A DNA stretch of 64,000 nucleotides from Gottfriedia sp002574545 (GTDB taxonomy: Bacteria; Bacillota; Bacilli; Bacillales; Bacillaceae_G), in the NCBI GenBank assembly GCA_052180195.1, contig CP197469.1; one strand, given 5' to 3'. The notes beneath the pieces are model-generated. The model worked only from the letters and a program-made list of their open reading frames with translations, was not told where the DNA came from and ran no database searches. Below, piece after piece: positions 45,354 to 54,221 of the stretch (positions within the stretch are counted from its first letter, which is position 1; every line of letters begins with the position of its first letter). The position numbers and the translations under genes were made by a program.

Positions 45354-45896
45354 TTATAGTATTTCAGAACTAGAAAATCCGTTCCATAATTCCATTAGTT
45401 GATTTGATATAAATGGTGTATGTTGGACCATAAGATACGCAATATTTGATTTATGTAATAAAACATGAAGTGAATCGATTGGTATGATTAAAGCGATAAA
45501 AAGAGCCAAAACCGAAAATAAATAGACTTCTATAAAACCAAAAATCCCACCTAATAAGGAGTTCATCTGCTTTAGAACAGGTAATTGGAAAACTCCATTT
45601 AATAACGAACCAATAAATGAAATGACTAGTCTTGTCCCAATAAATAACAAAGCAAAAGCGATTATTTCATAGACAAACTGCTCTGGATTTACGACCTGAC
45701 CACCGCTTATATGAATTGGCAATATTTTCTTTAGCGAAGTAGCGGTCTGCTCATAATAATGATAAGCTAAGTATAAGGATAGTAAAAAACCTAGTAATCG
45801 AACAAGGCTGCTAATAAATCCTCTTTTCCAACCTGTAAAAATTCCTAAAATAAAAATAATAAGTATAATTAAATCAATCATTCTTTTCCTGCTCAC
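45354..45896 (-). CDS. cvpA: CvpA-family membrane protein
   Basis: 180 residues, four or five membrane segments: IDLIILIIFILGIFTGWKRGFISSLVRLLGF matches the CvpA start. Overlaps the zapA end by 23 bases. In B. subtilis (YshB) it lies in the same place. Related to colicin V production proteins; actual function in Bacillus unknown. Confidence 0.9.
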   Translation of the reverse strand: MSRKRMIDLIILIIFILGIFTGWKRGFISSLVRLLGFLLSLYLAYHYYEQTATSLKKILPIHISGGQVVNPEQFVYEIIAFALLFIGTRLVISFIGSLLNGVFQLPVLKQMNSLLGGIFGFIEVYLFSVLALFIALIIPIDSLHVLLHKSNIAYLMVQHTPFISNQLMELWNGFSSSEIL

Positions 45897-46164
45897 TTTT
45901 CGTTTGTTTTTCTAATAATTTTTCGAGCATATTAGCTCTTTCTTTTAATTTCACATAATCACTTACAATATTTAATGCTGTCAATACAGCTAATTTATTA
46001 GTATCTAATAATGGATTTTTTTTATTTATTTCTTTCATTTTATCATCTACAATTGAGGCAACATGGCGAATATGATCTGTTGACTCGTCACCAGTAATTG
46101 CATAATGTTGCCCATAAATAGTTACATTTAGTTTTTGTTTCGATGAAGAATTGGACAACTTCAT
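45874..46164 (-). CDS. zapA: Cell division protein ZapA
   Basis: 96 residues: N-terminal beta-beta motif (LNVTIYGQHYAITGDESTDHIRHVASIVDDKM) and a C-terminal coiled coil (DYVKLKERANMLEKLLEKQTK). Stabilises FtsZ bundling at the division site. First gene of the zapA-cvpA-polX-mutS2 run and divergent from rnhC as in B. subtilis. Confidence 0.93.
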   Translation of the reverse strand: MKLSNSSSKQKLNVTIYGQHYAITGDESTDHIRHVASIVDDKMKEINKKNPLLDTNKLAVLTALNIVSDYVKLKERANMLEKLLEKQTKSEQEKND

Positions 46165-46260
46165 ACCTCCATTCAGCTCTTAAACATTCTAACCTTAACT
46201 ATAACATGAAATTCAATACAAACAAAAGTATTGGAAAATATCCATTTAAAGGAGAAATTT

Positions 46261-47193
46261 ATGTCAAACACTGTAATAACAGTTTCTGAGGATACTCTCT
46301 TAAAGATGAAAGAACACTACCAAAGTAGCCTTCAATCAAAAGTACCACAAGGTGGAGTATTTATGGCCAAACCAAATGGCTGTACAATCACAGCATATAA
46401 ATCAGGTAAAGTAATGTTTCAAGGCTCCAATAGTGATGCCGAAGTAAGTAAATGGCAAGGAAAATCGGCTAGCCAAACTACTAAAAAAGCAAACCCTACC
46501 AATACGAATTCAACTTTACCAAAAAACTTTTCAAGTCTTGCAGTGATCGGTAGTGATGAAGTTGGTACAGGCGACTACTTTGGTCCAATGACTGTAGTAG
46601 CTTCTTTTGTAGAACCAAGTCAATTCGAATTATTAAAAGAATTAGGCGTAAAAGATTCCAAAGAATTAACTGACGATGCCATATGCAGCATAGCAAAAAA
46701 AATTGTTCATGTCGTAACTTACAGCCTATTAGTACTCAACAATGAGAAATACAATTCAATGCAAGAAAAAGGCTATAATATGAATAAACTAAAGGCGTTA
46801 CTACATAATCAAGCAATTCGAAATACAATTTCAAAATTGGGAGATAAAAAATATGACGCCATCTTAATTGATCAATTTACTCCTCCAAATCTGTATTACA
46901 ACTATTTAAAAGGGACTAAAGAAGTTATTCGTGATAAAGTTCAATTTGCTACTAAAGCAGAAGGTTTGCATCTCTCAGTTGCAGTTTCTTCGATTTTAGC
47001 CCGCTATGCTTTCCTACAGCAAATGGATCAATTAAGCGAACAAGCTGGAATGACTTTACCAAAAGGCGCTGGAGCAAAAGTTGATCAAGCTGCTGCAAAA
47101 CTAATTAAATCCAAAGGTTTTGAAGCTTTACGAAATTTAACGAAATTACATTTTGCTAATACTGAGAAAGCATTAAAGATTGCTAAAAAATGA
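46261..47193 (+). CDS. rnhC: Ribonuclease HIII
   Basis: 310 residues. N-terminal TBP-like domain with VPQGGVFMAKPNGCTITAYKSGKVMFQG, then RNase H core: AVIGSDEVGTGDYFGPM with the catalytic Asp/Glu pair, GVKDSKELTD, and AVSSILARYAFL. Cleaves RNA in RNA/DNA hybrids. The frame is open from a TTG at 46231, but the ATG at 46261 has AAAGGAG 7 bases upstream. Divergent from zapA. Confidence 0.95.
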   Translation: MSNTVITVSEDTLLKMKEHYQSSLQSKVPQGGVFMAKPNGCTITAYKSGKVMFQGSNSDAEVSKWQGKSASQTTKKANPTNTNSTLPKNFSSLAVIGSDEVGTGDYFGPMTVVASFVEPSQFELLKELGVKDSKELTDDAICSIAKKIVHVVTYSLLVLNNEKYNSMQEKGYNMNKLKALLHNQAIRNTISKLGDKKYDAILIDQFTPPNLYYNYLKGTKEVIRDKVQFATKAEGLHLSVAVSSILARYAFLQQMDQLSEQAGMTLPKGAGAKVDQAAAKLIKSKGFEALRNLTKLHFANTEKALKIAKK

Positions 47194-47253
47194 GAGTTAC
47201 GGAGGCTTGATATCATCTCGCTTCCTACGAAAAGTTACGAAAACATCAAAAAA

Positions 47254-47285
47254 GCTGTATTCTAAACATTCATTTAGAATACAGC
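47254..47285 (-). terminator. Terminator overlapping the end of the small membrane gene
   Basis: A 13-bp stem GCTGTATTCTAAA / TTTAGAATACAGC whose arm includes the stop codon of the 47274 gene; a T-run follows on the minus strand. Confidence 0.8.
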
Positions 47286-47546
47286 ATCTACTATAAATAC
47301 AATGAATCCTAATAAGCTAGCAACTTGTTTTTGTTTTTTATAGCGAAGCATCGGTTTAGATAATAAAAATAAACAGATCAAAAATCCAAAAGGGATCGGT
47401 AACCAAAATAACCTAAAAGGTAAAGATGCTAGTACATAATAACCGATCATTTGAAACCCAAGATTACTAACATCCCGCAAAATGGCATCTTTATAAACTG
47501 CTAACACACCAACTAACAATCCGACATAAAGTAAAAAGATTAACAT
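47274..47546 (-). CDS. Small membrane protein, 90 residues
   Basis: Three hydrophobic segments (LIFLLYVGLLVGVLAVY; IGYYVLASLPFRLFWLPIPFGFLICLFLL; ASLLGFIVFIVDAVF). GGAGGTGGCTTG precedes the ATG at 47546; the TTG directly before it is too close to the site. Family not recognised. It marks the start of the accessory block between rnhC and pheT. Confidence 0.6.
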   Translation of the reverse strand: MLIFLLYVGLLVGVLAVYKDAILRDVSNLGFQMIGYYVLASLPFRLFWLPIPFGFLICLFLLSKPMLRYKKQKQVASLLGFIVFIVDAVF

Positions 47547-47665
47547 CAAGCCACCTCCAAGATTGTCCTACTAATAACCTATTCACCTATGGCTTGTCTA
47601 AAGACTCATAAAGAAAAATGTTTAAACATATCCATAATATGTAGAAACGAAGGAGGAATACTTAG

Positions 47666-48106
47666 ATGAATAATTTAATAAACGAATTTAGTAGTCTAAT
47701 CCAATCAGTACCAAAAATCATTAGAGCCTTATCAAATACAGACTTTAAACCAAGTCTTACAAAATGGTCTAAAAAAGAAATACTTGGACATCTTTGCGAT
47801 TCTGCAACTATGAATCATAAAAGATTTATAGATCGATTGTCTTCTAATGATGAACTCGTTCTTGAGCTTTATAAACAAAATTCATGGGTAGAGCTAAATG
47901 ATTATCAAAATAGCTATACCATTGAAGAAATACTTTCATTATGGACTGCTTTAAATTCTCGTTTCATAAATGTGCTATCAAACATGTCAGAAGACCAATG
48001 GAAACTACAATATATTAGTCAAAATGAAGAGGCTGTTACACTAAGTTGGTTATTTACTGACTATATTGACCATATGAAGCACCATTTAAATCAAATATTA
48101 GGATAG
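47666..48106 (+). CDS. DinB-superfamily protein
   Basis: 146 residues, four-helix bundle. Metal-binding histidines appear in KKEILGHLCDSATMNHKRF and in the terminal DYIDHMKHHLNQIL, in DinB/YfiT spacing. Such proteins are metal-dependent thiol transferases or hydrolases, some using bacillithiol. GAAGGAGGAATACTTAG precedes the ATG. Followed 14 bases later by the PH-domain gene. Confidence 0.8.
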   Translation: MNNLINEFSSLIQSVPKIIRALSNTDFKPSLTKWSKKEILGHLCDSATMNHKRFIDRLSSNDELVLELYKQNSWVELNDYQNSYTIEEILSLWTALNSRFINVLSNMSEDQWKLQYISQNEEAVTLSWLFTDYIDHMKHHLNQILG

Positions 48107-48120
48107 GTAAAGGTATCGCC

Positions 48121-48588
48121 ATGAAATTTAAGGTGAAGAAAAATCCTCTTTTAGTCGCCCTAATTCTGAGCTTAATACCCATTATTTTTTCAGTTCCCAT
48201 CGTTAGCTTTATTGAAGCCGATCGCACAGGAATCATCATAAGCTTAGTAGCCTTTGTCTTTTTATTTCCAATATTAATTACCCTAGTATACGCTTTATTC
48301 AAAACATACCATGAATTAACCGACAATGAATTCAAATCAAAATTCGGATTCATAACAATTACAATTCCATATAGTGAAATCAAAACAATTAATTTCTCCA
48401 ATAATCCAATTTCATCACCTGCATGGACCTTCAAACGTTTAAAAATTGAATATAAAAAATACGGATATGCTTTACTATCTCTTCCAAAAGATGAAGACAG
48501 TTTTTTACAAGAAATAAAAAAACGCTGTCCAGATGCCACTATATTAAATCGTCAAAAAGAAGAAGTTTTAATTAAATATAATCTTTAA
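48121..48588 (+). CDS. Membrane protein with bacterial PH domain
   Basis: 155 residues: two membrane segments (about 10-30 and 40-60), then a beta-rich PH-like domain (YHELTDNEFKSKFGFITITIPYSEIKTINFS... LKIEYKKYGYALLSLPKDEDSFLQEI). Resembles YyaB-type bPH proteins. Function unknown. Confidence 0.7.
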   Translation: MKFKVKKNPLLVALILSLIPIIFSVPIVSFIEADRTGIIISLVAFVFLFPILITLVYALFKTYHELTDNEFKSKFGFITITIPYSEIKTINFSNNPISSPAWTFKRLKIEYKKYGYALLSLPKDEDSFLQEIKKRCPDATILNRQKEEVLIKYNL

Positions 48589-48638
48589 ACAAAGAAAACT
48601 CACAAGATCATACTATCCCTTGCGAGTTTTCTTTGTTT
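48587..48638 (+). terminator. Terminator after the PH-domain gene
   Basis: A 20-bp stem with one mismatch (AAACAAAGAAAACTCACAAG / CTTGCGAGTTTTCTTTGTTT) that starts inside the stop codon. Confidence 0.85.
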
Positions 48639-48730
48639 ATGATTGATTTTTTGTCAGAACCCCTCATGAGTCCTTTTCCTTTTTCCCTTACTCATAAATC
48701 CTTAATCTAAAGAAGTTAACCGATATAAAA

Positions 48731-48763
48731 AAAAGCCTCATAAGCAATTTAACTTATGAGACC
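48731..48763 (-). terminator. Terminator of the YvbH-like gene
   Basis: A stem GCCTCATAAG / CTTATGAGAC with A-run on the left (T-run on the minus strand). Confidence 0.8.
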
Positions 48764-48773
48764 TCTTACATAA

Positions 48774-49388
48774 TTAATTATTAATATATTTCTCAAAAAC
48801 TGATCCGAAATCTTTCACTTTGTATTGCTCTCTAGATTTCATTAACCATTCAAAAGCAGCTTCATTAATTTCTTTAAAACTGTTCACTACATTATTTTCA
48901 TTTGACGTTACGCGACCTAATGTAGTAGAAGCAATTTCGATGCTTTCTTTAGCATATCCAAGTGATTTTTCATTTTCATGACTAATTTCAGCAATCATTA
49001 GTAATGCTTTATAAAGGTCCTTAACTTGTTCAATATGTTTTTTATGAACATCAATCGAAAACTCTCTACCACCCATATTGAACTTAATTTCAACATCTAA
49101 ATCAATTGTACCAGCTGTTTCAAGTAAAACATGTGTGATTTTATGAGTGTGATAATTATAACGATGAAGTGTACGTTTCTTACTGATTGCACTTGTACCG
49201 TCTAAATGAATTAAAGCCTTATTCGTAAAGCAATACTCATCTGATTTTGATTTAATTAAGAAATAAATTTTTTCATTATCTTCATGCATTACATAATCGT
49301 CAGAATCAACTTTGTCATAATTTTTCGGTTCAATAACACTACCTACATCACTTAAACCAAGCATATCTGCAGCAACTTTACCAAACAT
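48774..49388 (-). CDS. PH-domain protein, YvbH-like
   Basis: 204 residues, the same length as B. subtilis YvbH. N-terminal bacterial PH domain (EKIYFLIKSKSDEYCFTNKALIHLDGTSAISKKRTLHRYNYH, about 40-125) and a helical YvbH-type extension (about 130-204). Soluble. GGAGGAAATTAA precedes the ATG. Function unknown. Upstream, 49389-49702 holds only the promoter and leader of the ABC-F gene. Confidence 0.78.
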   Translation of the reverse strand: MFGKVAADMLGLSDVGSVIEPKNYDKVDSDDYVMHEDNEKIYFLIKSKSDEYCFTNKALIHLDGTSAISKKRTLHRYNYHTHKITHVLLETAGTIDLDVEIKFNMGGREFSIDVHKKHIEQVKDLYKALLMIAEISHENEKSLGYAKESIEIASTTLGRVTSNENNVVNSFKEINEAAFEWLMKSREQYKVKDFGSVFEKYINN

Positions 49389-49596
49389 TTAATTTCCTCC
49401 TCTAAAATAGTAGGGTACGGCTATTTAAGTATTTATACGCCTTCAAAACCCAATTTTTAACTGTTACACTTCTGAATTATACAGTAAATACAAAAATATG
49501 GGGATAGGCATAGTAGGGGGATATGTTTTTTTTTCCTTTTTTTTATAAGGTCTACTATTTTAATTCGGGTCTAACCCTTCCCCCCTTAATTTAATG

Positions 49597-49667
49597 TTGA
49601 ACACATCCCCGGTTGCAGACTATAATTAGATGGTGACTGTTTAAATTCCGTTCTTTCAATAAGAACA
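49597..49667 (+). promoter_or_regulatory. Sigma-A-type promoter and leader hairpin of the ABC-F gene
   Basis: TTGAAC at 49597 and TATAAT at 49621 with 18-bp spacing. The roughly 70-base leader contains a small hairpin GTTCTT-TCAAT-AAGAAC. No leader peptide or terminator stem is obvious. Confidence 0.5.
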
Positions 49668-49702
49668 TTATTATATGAAAAATAAAGAAAAGGTGTCGAT
49701 CT

Positions 49703-51259
49703 ATGAGTATTTTAACTGTTAAAAACTTAAGCCATGGATTCGGTGATCGTGCAATTTTTAATGATGTATCTTTCCGTCTATTAAAAGGTGAACATATCGG
49801 TCTTATTGGTGCAAATGGTGAAGGTAAATCAACTTTCATGAATATCGTTACTGGAAAATTACAGCCTGATGAAGGTAAGGTTGAATGGTCTAAAAAAGTA
49901 CGTGTAGGTTATTTAGATCAGCATGCTGTATTGCAGCCAGGTATGACAATTCGTGACGTATTAAAAAGTGCTTTCCAATATATGTTTGATTTGGAAAATG
50001 AAATTAATGAATTATATGTAAAAATGGCTGATGCAACTCCAGAAGAAATGGAAAAAATGCTTGAAGATGTTGGTGTTCTTCAAGATACTTTAACAAATAA
50101 TGATTTCTATATCATTGATGCTAAAGTTGAGGAAATTGGTCGTGGTTTAGGTTTAGATGAGATCGGACTAGATCGAGATGTAACTGAACTTTCTGGTGGT
50201 CAACGTTCAAAGGTTCTTCTATCAAAACTTCTTTTAGAAAAACCAGATATCTTATTACTCGATGAGCCTACTAACTATTTAGATGAGCAGCATATTGAAT
50301 GGTTAAAGCGTTATTTACAAGAGTATGAAAATGCTTTTATTTTAATTTCACATGATATTCCGTTTTTAAATAGTGTTATTAACTTGATTTACCATATGGA
50401 AAACCAAGAATTAAATCGTTATGTTGGTGATTATGATAATTTCAAAGGAATTTATGAAATGAAAAAATCACAATTAGAATCAGCATATAAACGTCAACAA
50501 CAAGAAATCTCTGAACTAAAAGATTTCGTTGCACGTAATAAAGCGCGTGTTTCTACACGTAATATGGCTATGTCTCGCCAAAAGAAACTTGATAAAATGG
50601 ATGTAATTGAGCTTGCACGTGAAAAGCCAAAACCAGAATTCAACTTCAAACCAGCTCGTACTTCAGGTAAATTAATATTTGAAGCAAAAGATTTAGTAAT
50701 TGGTTATGACGAGCCTCTATCTAAACCTTTAAATCTACGTATGGAACGTGGACAGAAAATTGCTTTAGTTGGTGCGAACGGTATCGGTAAAACGACGTTA
50801 ATGCGTAGTTTACTTGGTGATATTAAACCAATTTCTGGTGAAGTAGAACGCGGTGAATTCCTTCACATTGGATACTTCGAACAAGAAGTAAAAAGTGATA
50901 ATAATAAAACATGTATTGATGAAGTTTGGGATGAATTTCCATCATTTACACAATATGAAGTTCGTTCAGCACTTGCAAAATGTGGTTTAACGACAAAGCA
51001 TATTGAGAGTAAAGTTGCAGTTTTAAGTGGTGGAGAAAAGGCGAAAGTTCGTTTATGTAAGTTAATTAATCAAGAAACAAACTTACTTGTACTCGATGAG
51101 CCTACTAACCATTTAGATGTAGATGCTAAAGAAGAGCTAAAACGTGCACTAAAAGAGTACAAAGGAAGTCTTTTAATTATCTGTCACGAACCTGAATTCT
51201 ACCAAGGTTTAGTAACAGACGTATGGAATGGCGAAAACTGGACTACTAAGGTGTTTTAA
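49703..51259 (+). CDS. yfmM: ABC-F family ATPase, YfmM type
   Basis: 518 residues, two fused nucleotide-binding domains and no membrane segment. Walker A motifs GANGEGKST and GANGIGKTT; signatures LSGGQRSKV and LSGGEKAKV; Walker B LLLDEPTNYLDEQH and LVLDEPTNHLDVDA; a charged inter-domain linker (about 240-300). Length and motif wording match B. subtilis YfmM as I remember it. ABC-F proteins act on the ribosome E/P site. AAAAGGTGTCGATCT precedes the ATG. Confidence 0.9.
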   Translation: MSILTVKNLSHGFGDRAIFNDVSFRLLKGEHIGLIGANGEGKSTFMNIVTGKLQPDEGKVEWSKKVRVGYLDQHAVLQPGMTIRDVLKSAFQYMFDLENEINELYVKMADATPEEMEKMLEDVGVLQDTLTNNDFYIIDAKVEEIGRGLGLDEIGLDRDVTELSGGQRSKVLLSKLLLEKPDILLLDEPTNYLDEQHIEWLKRYLQEYENAFILISHDIPFLNSVINLIYHMENQELNRYVGDYDNFKGIYEMKKSQLESAYKRQQQEISELKDFVARNKARVSTRNMAMSRQKKLDKMDVIELAREKPKPEFNFKPARTSGKLIFEAKDLVIGYDEPLSKPLNLRMERGQKIALVGANGIGKTTLMRSLLGDIKPISGEVERGEFLHIGYFEQEVKSDNNKTCIDEVWDEFPSFTQYEVRSALAKCGLTTKHIESKVAVLSGGEKAKVRLCKLINQETNLLVLDEPTNHLDVDAKEELKRALKEYKGSLLIICHEPEFYQGLVTDVWNGENWTTKVF

Positions 51260-51267
51260 TTTAATAC

Positions 51268-51308
51268 AAAAAAGAGAGACGAAAAAATTGTTTCGATCTC
51301 TCTTTTTT
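51268..51308. terminator. Terminator between yfmM and the nitroreductase
   Basis: A stem AAAAAGAGAGACGAAA / TTTCGATCTCTCTTTTT ending in T-runs either way. Confidence 0.85.
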
Positions 51309-51313
51309 TGTTT

Positions 51314-51907
51314 TTAAAGTGAAATATTTTGACTTAGCTTTGAAGTCCATTCACTTGGGTGTTTTCTTTTCTTTGTTCCTTTTGGGATTGAATTGATATA
51401 ACCGATATGAAGAGCTCCTAAAATTTTTCGATTTTCTGGTATGCCCATCTCTTTGTAAAATTGTTTATCAAAAATATAAGGGTTTGTACGCCAAACCATT
51501 CCAATATTTTTTTCCCAAGCTGCTAATTGTAAATTTTGTACAAATGCACAGGTTGCTCCGATCGCTTCTAAATTTTTCTTTTCATTTACTGAGTGATCTG
51601 TCGTTATAATTAAGTGCAAAGGTGTGTCAACGATATACGTTTTAAAGAATTCTGTTGATTTTTTTATTTTCTCAACTGTATATGTTTCAGTTAATTCCAT
51701 TCTTTCGTAACTTTCTACAATTTTTGAAGCATAATATTCTTTTTCTTTCTCTTCTGAAACCATAATAAATTGCCAAGGCTCTTCTTTACTGTGGAAAGGA
51801 GCATAAGATGCTGCCCCAAGTAGCTCCATAAATTCTTCCATATTAATTGGATCCTTTTTTGTATCTCTAATCGTTCTTCTATTTTTAATAAAATTTAATA
51901 TCGACAT
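51314..51907 (-). CDS. Nitroreductase-family flavoprotein
   Basis: 197 residues. NFIKNRRTIRDTKKDPI is the FMN-binding start of the family (RRSxR type), AASYAPFHSKEEPWQFIMVS and IGATCAFVQNLQLAAWEKNIGMVWRT complete the FMN pocket. Reduces nitro, quinone or flavin/ferric substrates with NAD(P)H. AAGGGG lies 10 bases before the ATG. A good Fur box lies 45 bp upstream, suggesting an iron-linked role. Confidence 0.85.
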   Translation of the reverse strand: MSILNFIKNRRTIRDTKKDPINMEEFMELLGAASYAPFHSKEEPWQFIMVSEEKEKEYYASKIVESYERMELTETYTVEKIKKSTEFFKTYIVDTPLHLIITTDHSVNEKKNLEAIGATCAFVQNLQLAAWEKNIGMVWRTNPYIFDKQFYKEMGIPENRKILGALHIGYINSIPKGTKKRKHPSEWTSKLSQNISL

Positions 51908-51951
51908 TGAACGTTTTCCCCTTATTCTCTTATCTTAAATTCATTATAAAT

Positions 51952-51970
51952 GTAAATGATAATCATTTTC
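51952..51970. promoter_or_regulatory. Fur box upstream of the nitroreductase
   Basis: GTAAATGATAATCATTTTC agrees with the Fur consensus GATAATGATAATCATTATC at 15-16 of 19 positions with the central palindrome ATGATAATCAT intact. Confidence 0.75.
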
Positions 51971-52109
51971 AACCTAACTTTGAAATTTTGATTACTTTCT
52001 TAGACGACTTAATCCTTTTTCACTACACAAAATCATTCCATAACTATGTATATGTAATTAAAATTAGAAAGACTGTGTTTTTAGTTCTGCAATCAATCCA
52101 AAAAGAAAA

Positions 52110-52143
52110 CAGGTATTGAAGATCAATTTTTCTTCAATACCTG
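52110..52143 (-). terminator. argS terminator
   Basis: A 13-bp perfect stem CAGGTATTGAAGA / TCTTCAATACCTG just after the argS stop on the minus strand, followed by a T-rich stretch. Confidence 0.85.
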
Positions 52144-52148
52144 TTATT

Positions 52149-53837
52149 TTACATTTCTTTTGGAGCACGAATTCCTAATAATCTTAGTCCTTCTTCTAAA
52201 ACAATCGAAACAACTTTAATTAATGCTAATCTACTCTCTAATTGGTCATCATTTGTTAAAATATGCGTATTTCCATAATATTTATTGAAGCTTTGTGCCA
52301 AATCTATTGTATATTTAGCAATTACAGATGGTTCAAATTGTTCAAAACTACGTGTAACTTTATTAGGGAACTCAAGGATTTGTTTTATGATGTCCCAACT
52401 ATATGAATCATCTAGTCCATCTTGTTTATTTAAATCCTGTGATGAAGCTTTCTCTAAAATTGAATTTGTTCTCGCAATTGAGTATTGTACATATGGCCCT
52501 GTTTCACCTTCAAATTTTAGCATCTGATCTAATGAAAATTCGATATTATTCATACGATCATTTTTTAAATCTTGGAAAATGATTGCACCGACTCCAACCA
52601 TTTTTGCAACTTCTTCTTTATTTTTTAATGTTGGATTTTTTTCTGCAATATTTTGACTAGCTAAACTAATCGCTTCCTCAATTACCTCTTCTAATAGAAC
52701 AATTTTCCCTTTTCGTGTAGACATTTTTTTACCATTTTGTAGAATTAAACCGAATGGCACATGTACCATTTCATTTGCCCATTCGTAACCCATTTTCTTC
52801 AAAACTGTAAATACTTGGTCAAAATGCAATGCTTGTTCTCCACCTACAACATACACCGCTTTATCAAAATCATATGTTTCTTTACGATAAAGTGCAGCTG
52901 CTAAATCTCTTGTTGCATACAGTGTAGCTCCATCAGATTTTCTAATTAAGCACGGCGGTAATTCCTTTTCCGTTAATTCAACAACATCGGCACCTTCTGA
53001 TTCCACTAAAAGGTTTTTTTGCTCTAGAAGTTCAATAATTCGCTCCATTTTATCATTGTAAAATGCTTCTCCGTTGAAGCTGTCAAAGTTAACTCCTAAT
53101 AAATCATAAACTAACATGAATTCTTTAAGAGACTCATCACGAAACCACTTCCATAAATGTAGGGCTTCTTCATTTTTTTCCTCTAATTGCTTAAACCAAC
53201 TTCTAGCTTCTTCTTCAAGTTGGGGCTCTTTTTCAACTTCTTCATGAAATTTAACATATAATTTTAGAAGTTCCTTGATCGGATTTTCTTTTACTGCATC
53301 TTGATTACCCCAAAGTTTATAAGCAACAATTAATTTCCCAAACTGTGTTCCCCAGTCTCCAAGGTGATTAATTTTTATTGATTTATACCCATTTTTTTCA
53401 GCTATTTTAGCAATTGAATTACCAATCATTGTTGAACGCAAGTGCCCCATCGAAAATGGCTTTGCAATATTTGGTGAGGAACAATCAATCGCAACCGTTT
53501 TGTCTTTTCCAACTACTTGGTTTCCATAATCCTTCCCTTGACCGAGAACTAATTCAATTACTTGCTTACTAACTAGCTTTTTATTCAAAAAGCAGTTTAC
53601 ATACGGGCCGTTCGCTTCTACTTTTTCAATTAAATCATGATTAATCTGTAGTGCAATTTCTTTTGCAATCAGAACTGGAGATTTTTTTAATGCTTTTGCT
53701 AATTGGAAACACGGAAATGCTAAATCACCTTGATCTGCATAATGCGGTTTTTCAATAAGTGAATTAATTTCTGTTAAAGATAAAGATCCATTTAAAGCTT
53801 TTTCAATTTGTTCACTATACATATTTACATAATTCAT
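52149..53837 (-). CDS. argS: Arginyl-tRNA synthetase
   Basis: 562 residues from ATG 53837; the TTG nine bases earlier is on the GGAGAGG site. Class I synthetase: N-terminal Add-1 domain, HIGH-like SSPNIAKPFSMGHLRST, KMSKS-like GKKMSTRKGKIVLL, and the C-terminal DALR helical domain ending LLGIRAPKEM. Charges tRNA-Arg. A T-box leader lies upstream. Confidence 0.96.
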   Translation of the reverse strand: MNYVNMYSEQIEKALNGSLSLTEINSLIEKPHYADQGDLAFPCFQLAKALKKSPVLIAKEIALQINHDLIEKVEANGPYVNCFLNKKLVSKQVIELVLGQGKDYGNQVVGKDKTVAIDCSSPNIAKPFSMGHLRSTMIGNSIAKIAEKNGYKSIKINHLGDWGTQFGKLIVAYKLWGNQDAVKENPIKELLKLYVKFHEEVEKEPQLEEEARSWFKQLEEKNEEALHLWKWFRDESLKEFMLVYDLLGVNFDSFNGEAFYNDKMERIIELLEQKNLLVESEGADVVELTEKELPPCLIRKSDGATLYATRDLAAALYRKETYDFDKAVYVVGGEQALHFDQVFTVLKKMGYEWANEMVHVPFGLILQNGKKMSTRKGKIVLLEEVIEEAISLASQNIAEKNPTLKNKEEVAKMVGVGAIIFQDLKNDRMNNIEFSLDQMLKFEGETGPYVQYSIARTNSILEKASSQDLNKQDGLDDSYSWDIIKQILEFPNKVTRSFEQFEPSVIAKYTIDLAQSFNKYYGNTHILTNDDQLESRLALIKVVSIVLEEGLRLLGIRAPKEM

Positions 53838-53867
53838 AATGATCAATCCTCTCCAAAATATAAAAAA

Positions 53868-54090
53868 CCCGTCTCTATTATAAGAGACGGGTCTAACTAA
53901 TCCGCGGTACCACTCTAATTGTTCAAATATATTGAACCAGCTTAAAATTTGTTAACGAGGTCTTCCCCGGCAAAGTCCTACTATAAATTCAGACTAGCTT
54001 CTCCGAAGTGCGCTTCATCTTATTCGCTCTGTTAGGCTTCCACCATCCCCAACTCTCTATAAGATCAACATAAGATTACTCTCTTCATCT
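53868..54090 (-). promoter_or_regulatory. T-box leader of argS
   Basis: The minus strand has AGAGAGTAATC, stem I with GGATGGTGGAAGCC, the T-box sequence AGAGTGGTACCGCGG (53902-53916) and a terminator stem CCCGTCTCT / AGAGACGGG. GATGAAGCGCACTTC on the 3' side of stem I places CGC, an arginine codon, in the specifier position. Confidence 0.92.
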
Positions 54091-54221
54091 AAAAATTTTC
54101 AATATTCATTTTTTCTATTTAATCATATCTAATGTAGAAATTCAAGCAAGAATTTTTTTAAACTCTATGAAATGCACCAATTGTTGACAACCTTAATAAC
54201 ATAGAAATTGAGGTGGAATTC

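Noticed and set aside
48054..48539. 161-codon frame opposite the PH-domain gene
   Set aside because: Antisense shadow; the + strand gene has a start site, membrane segments and a matching terminator.
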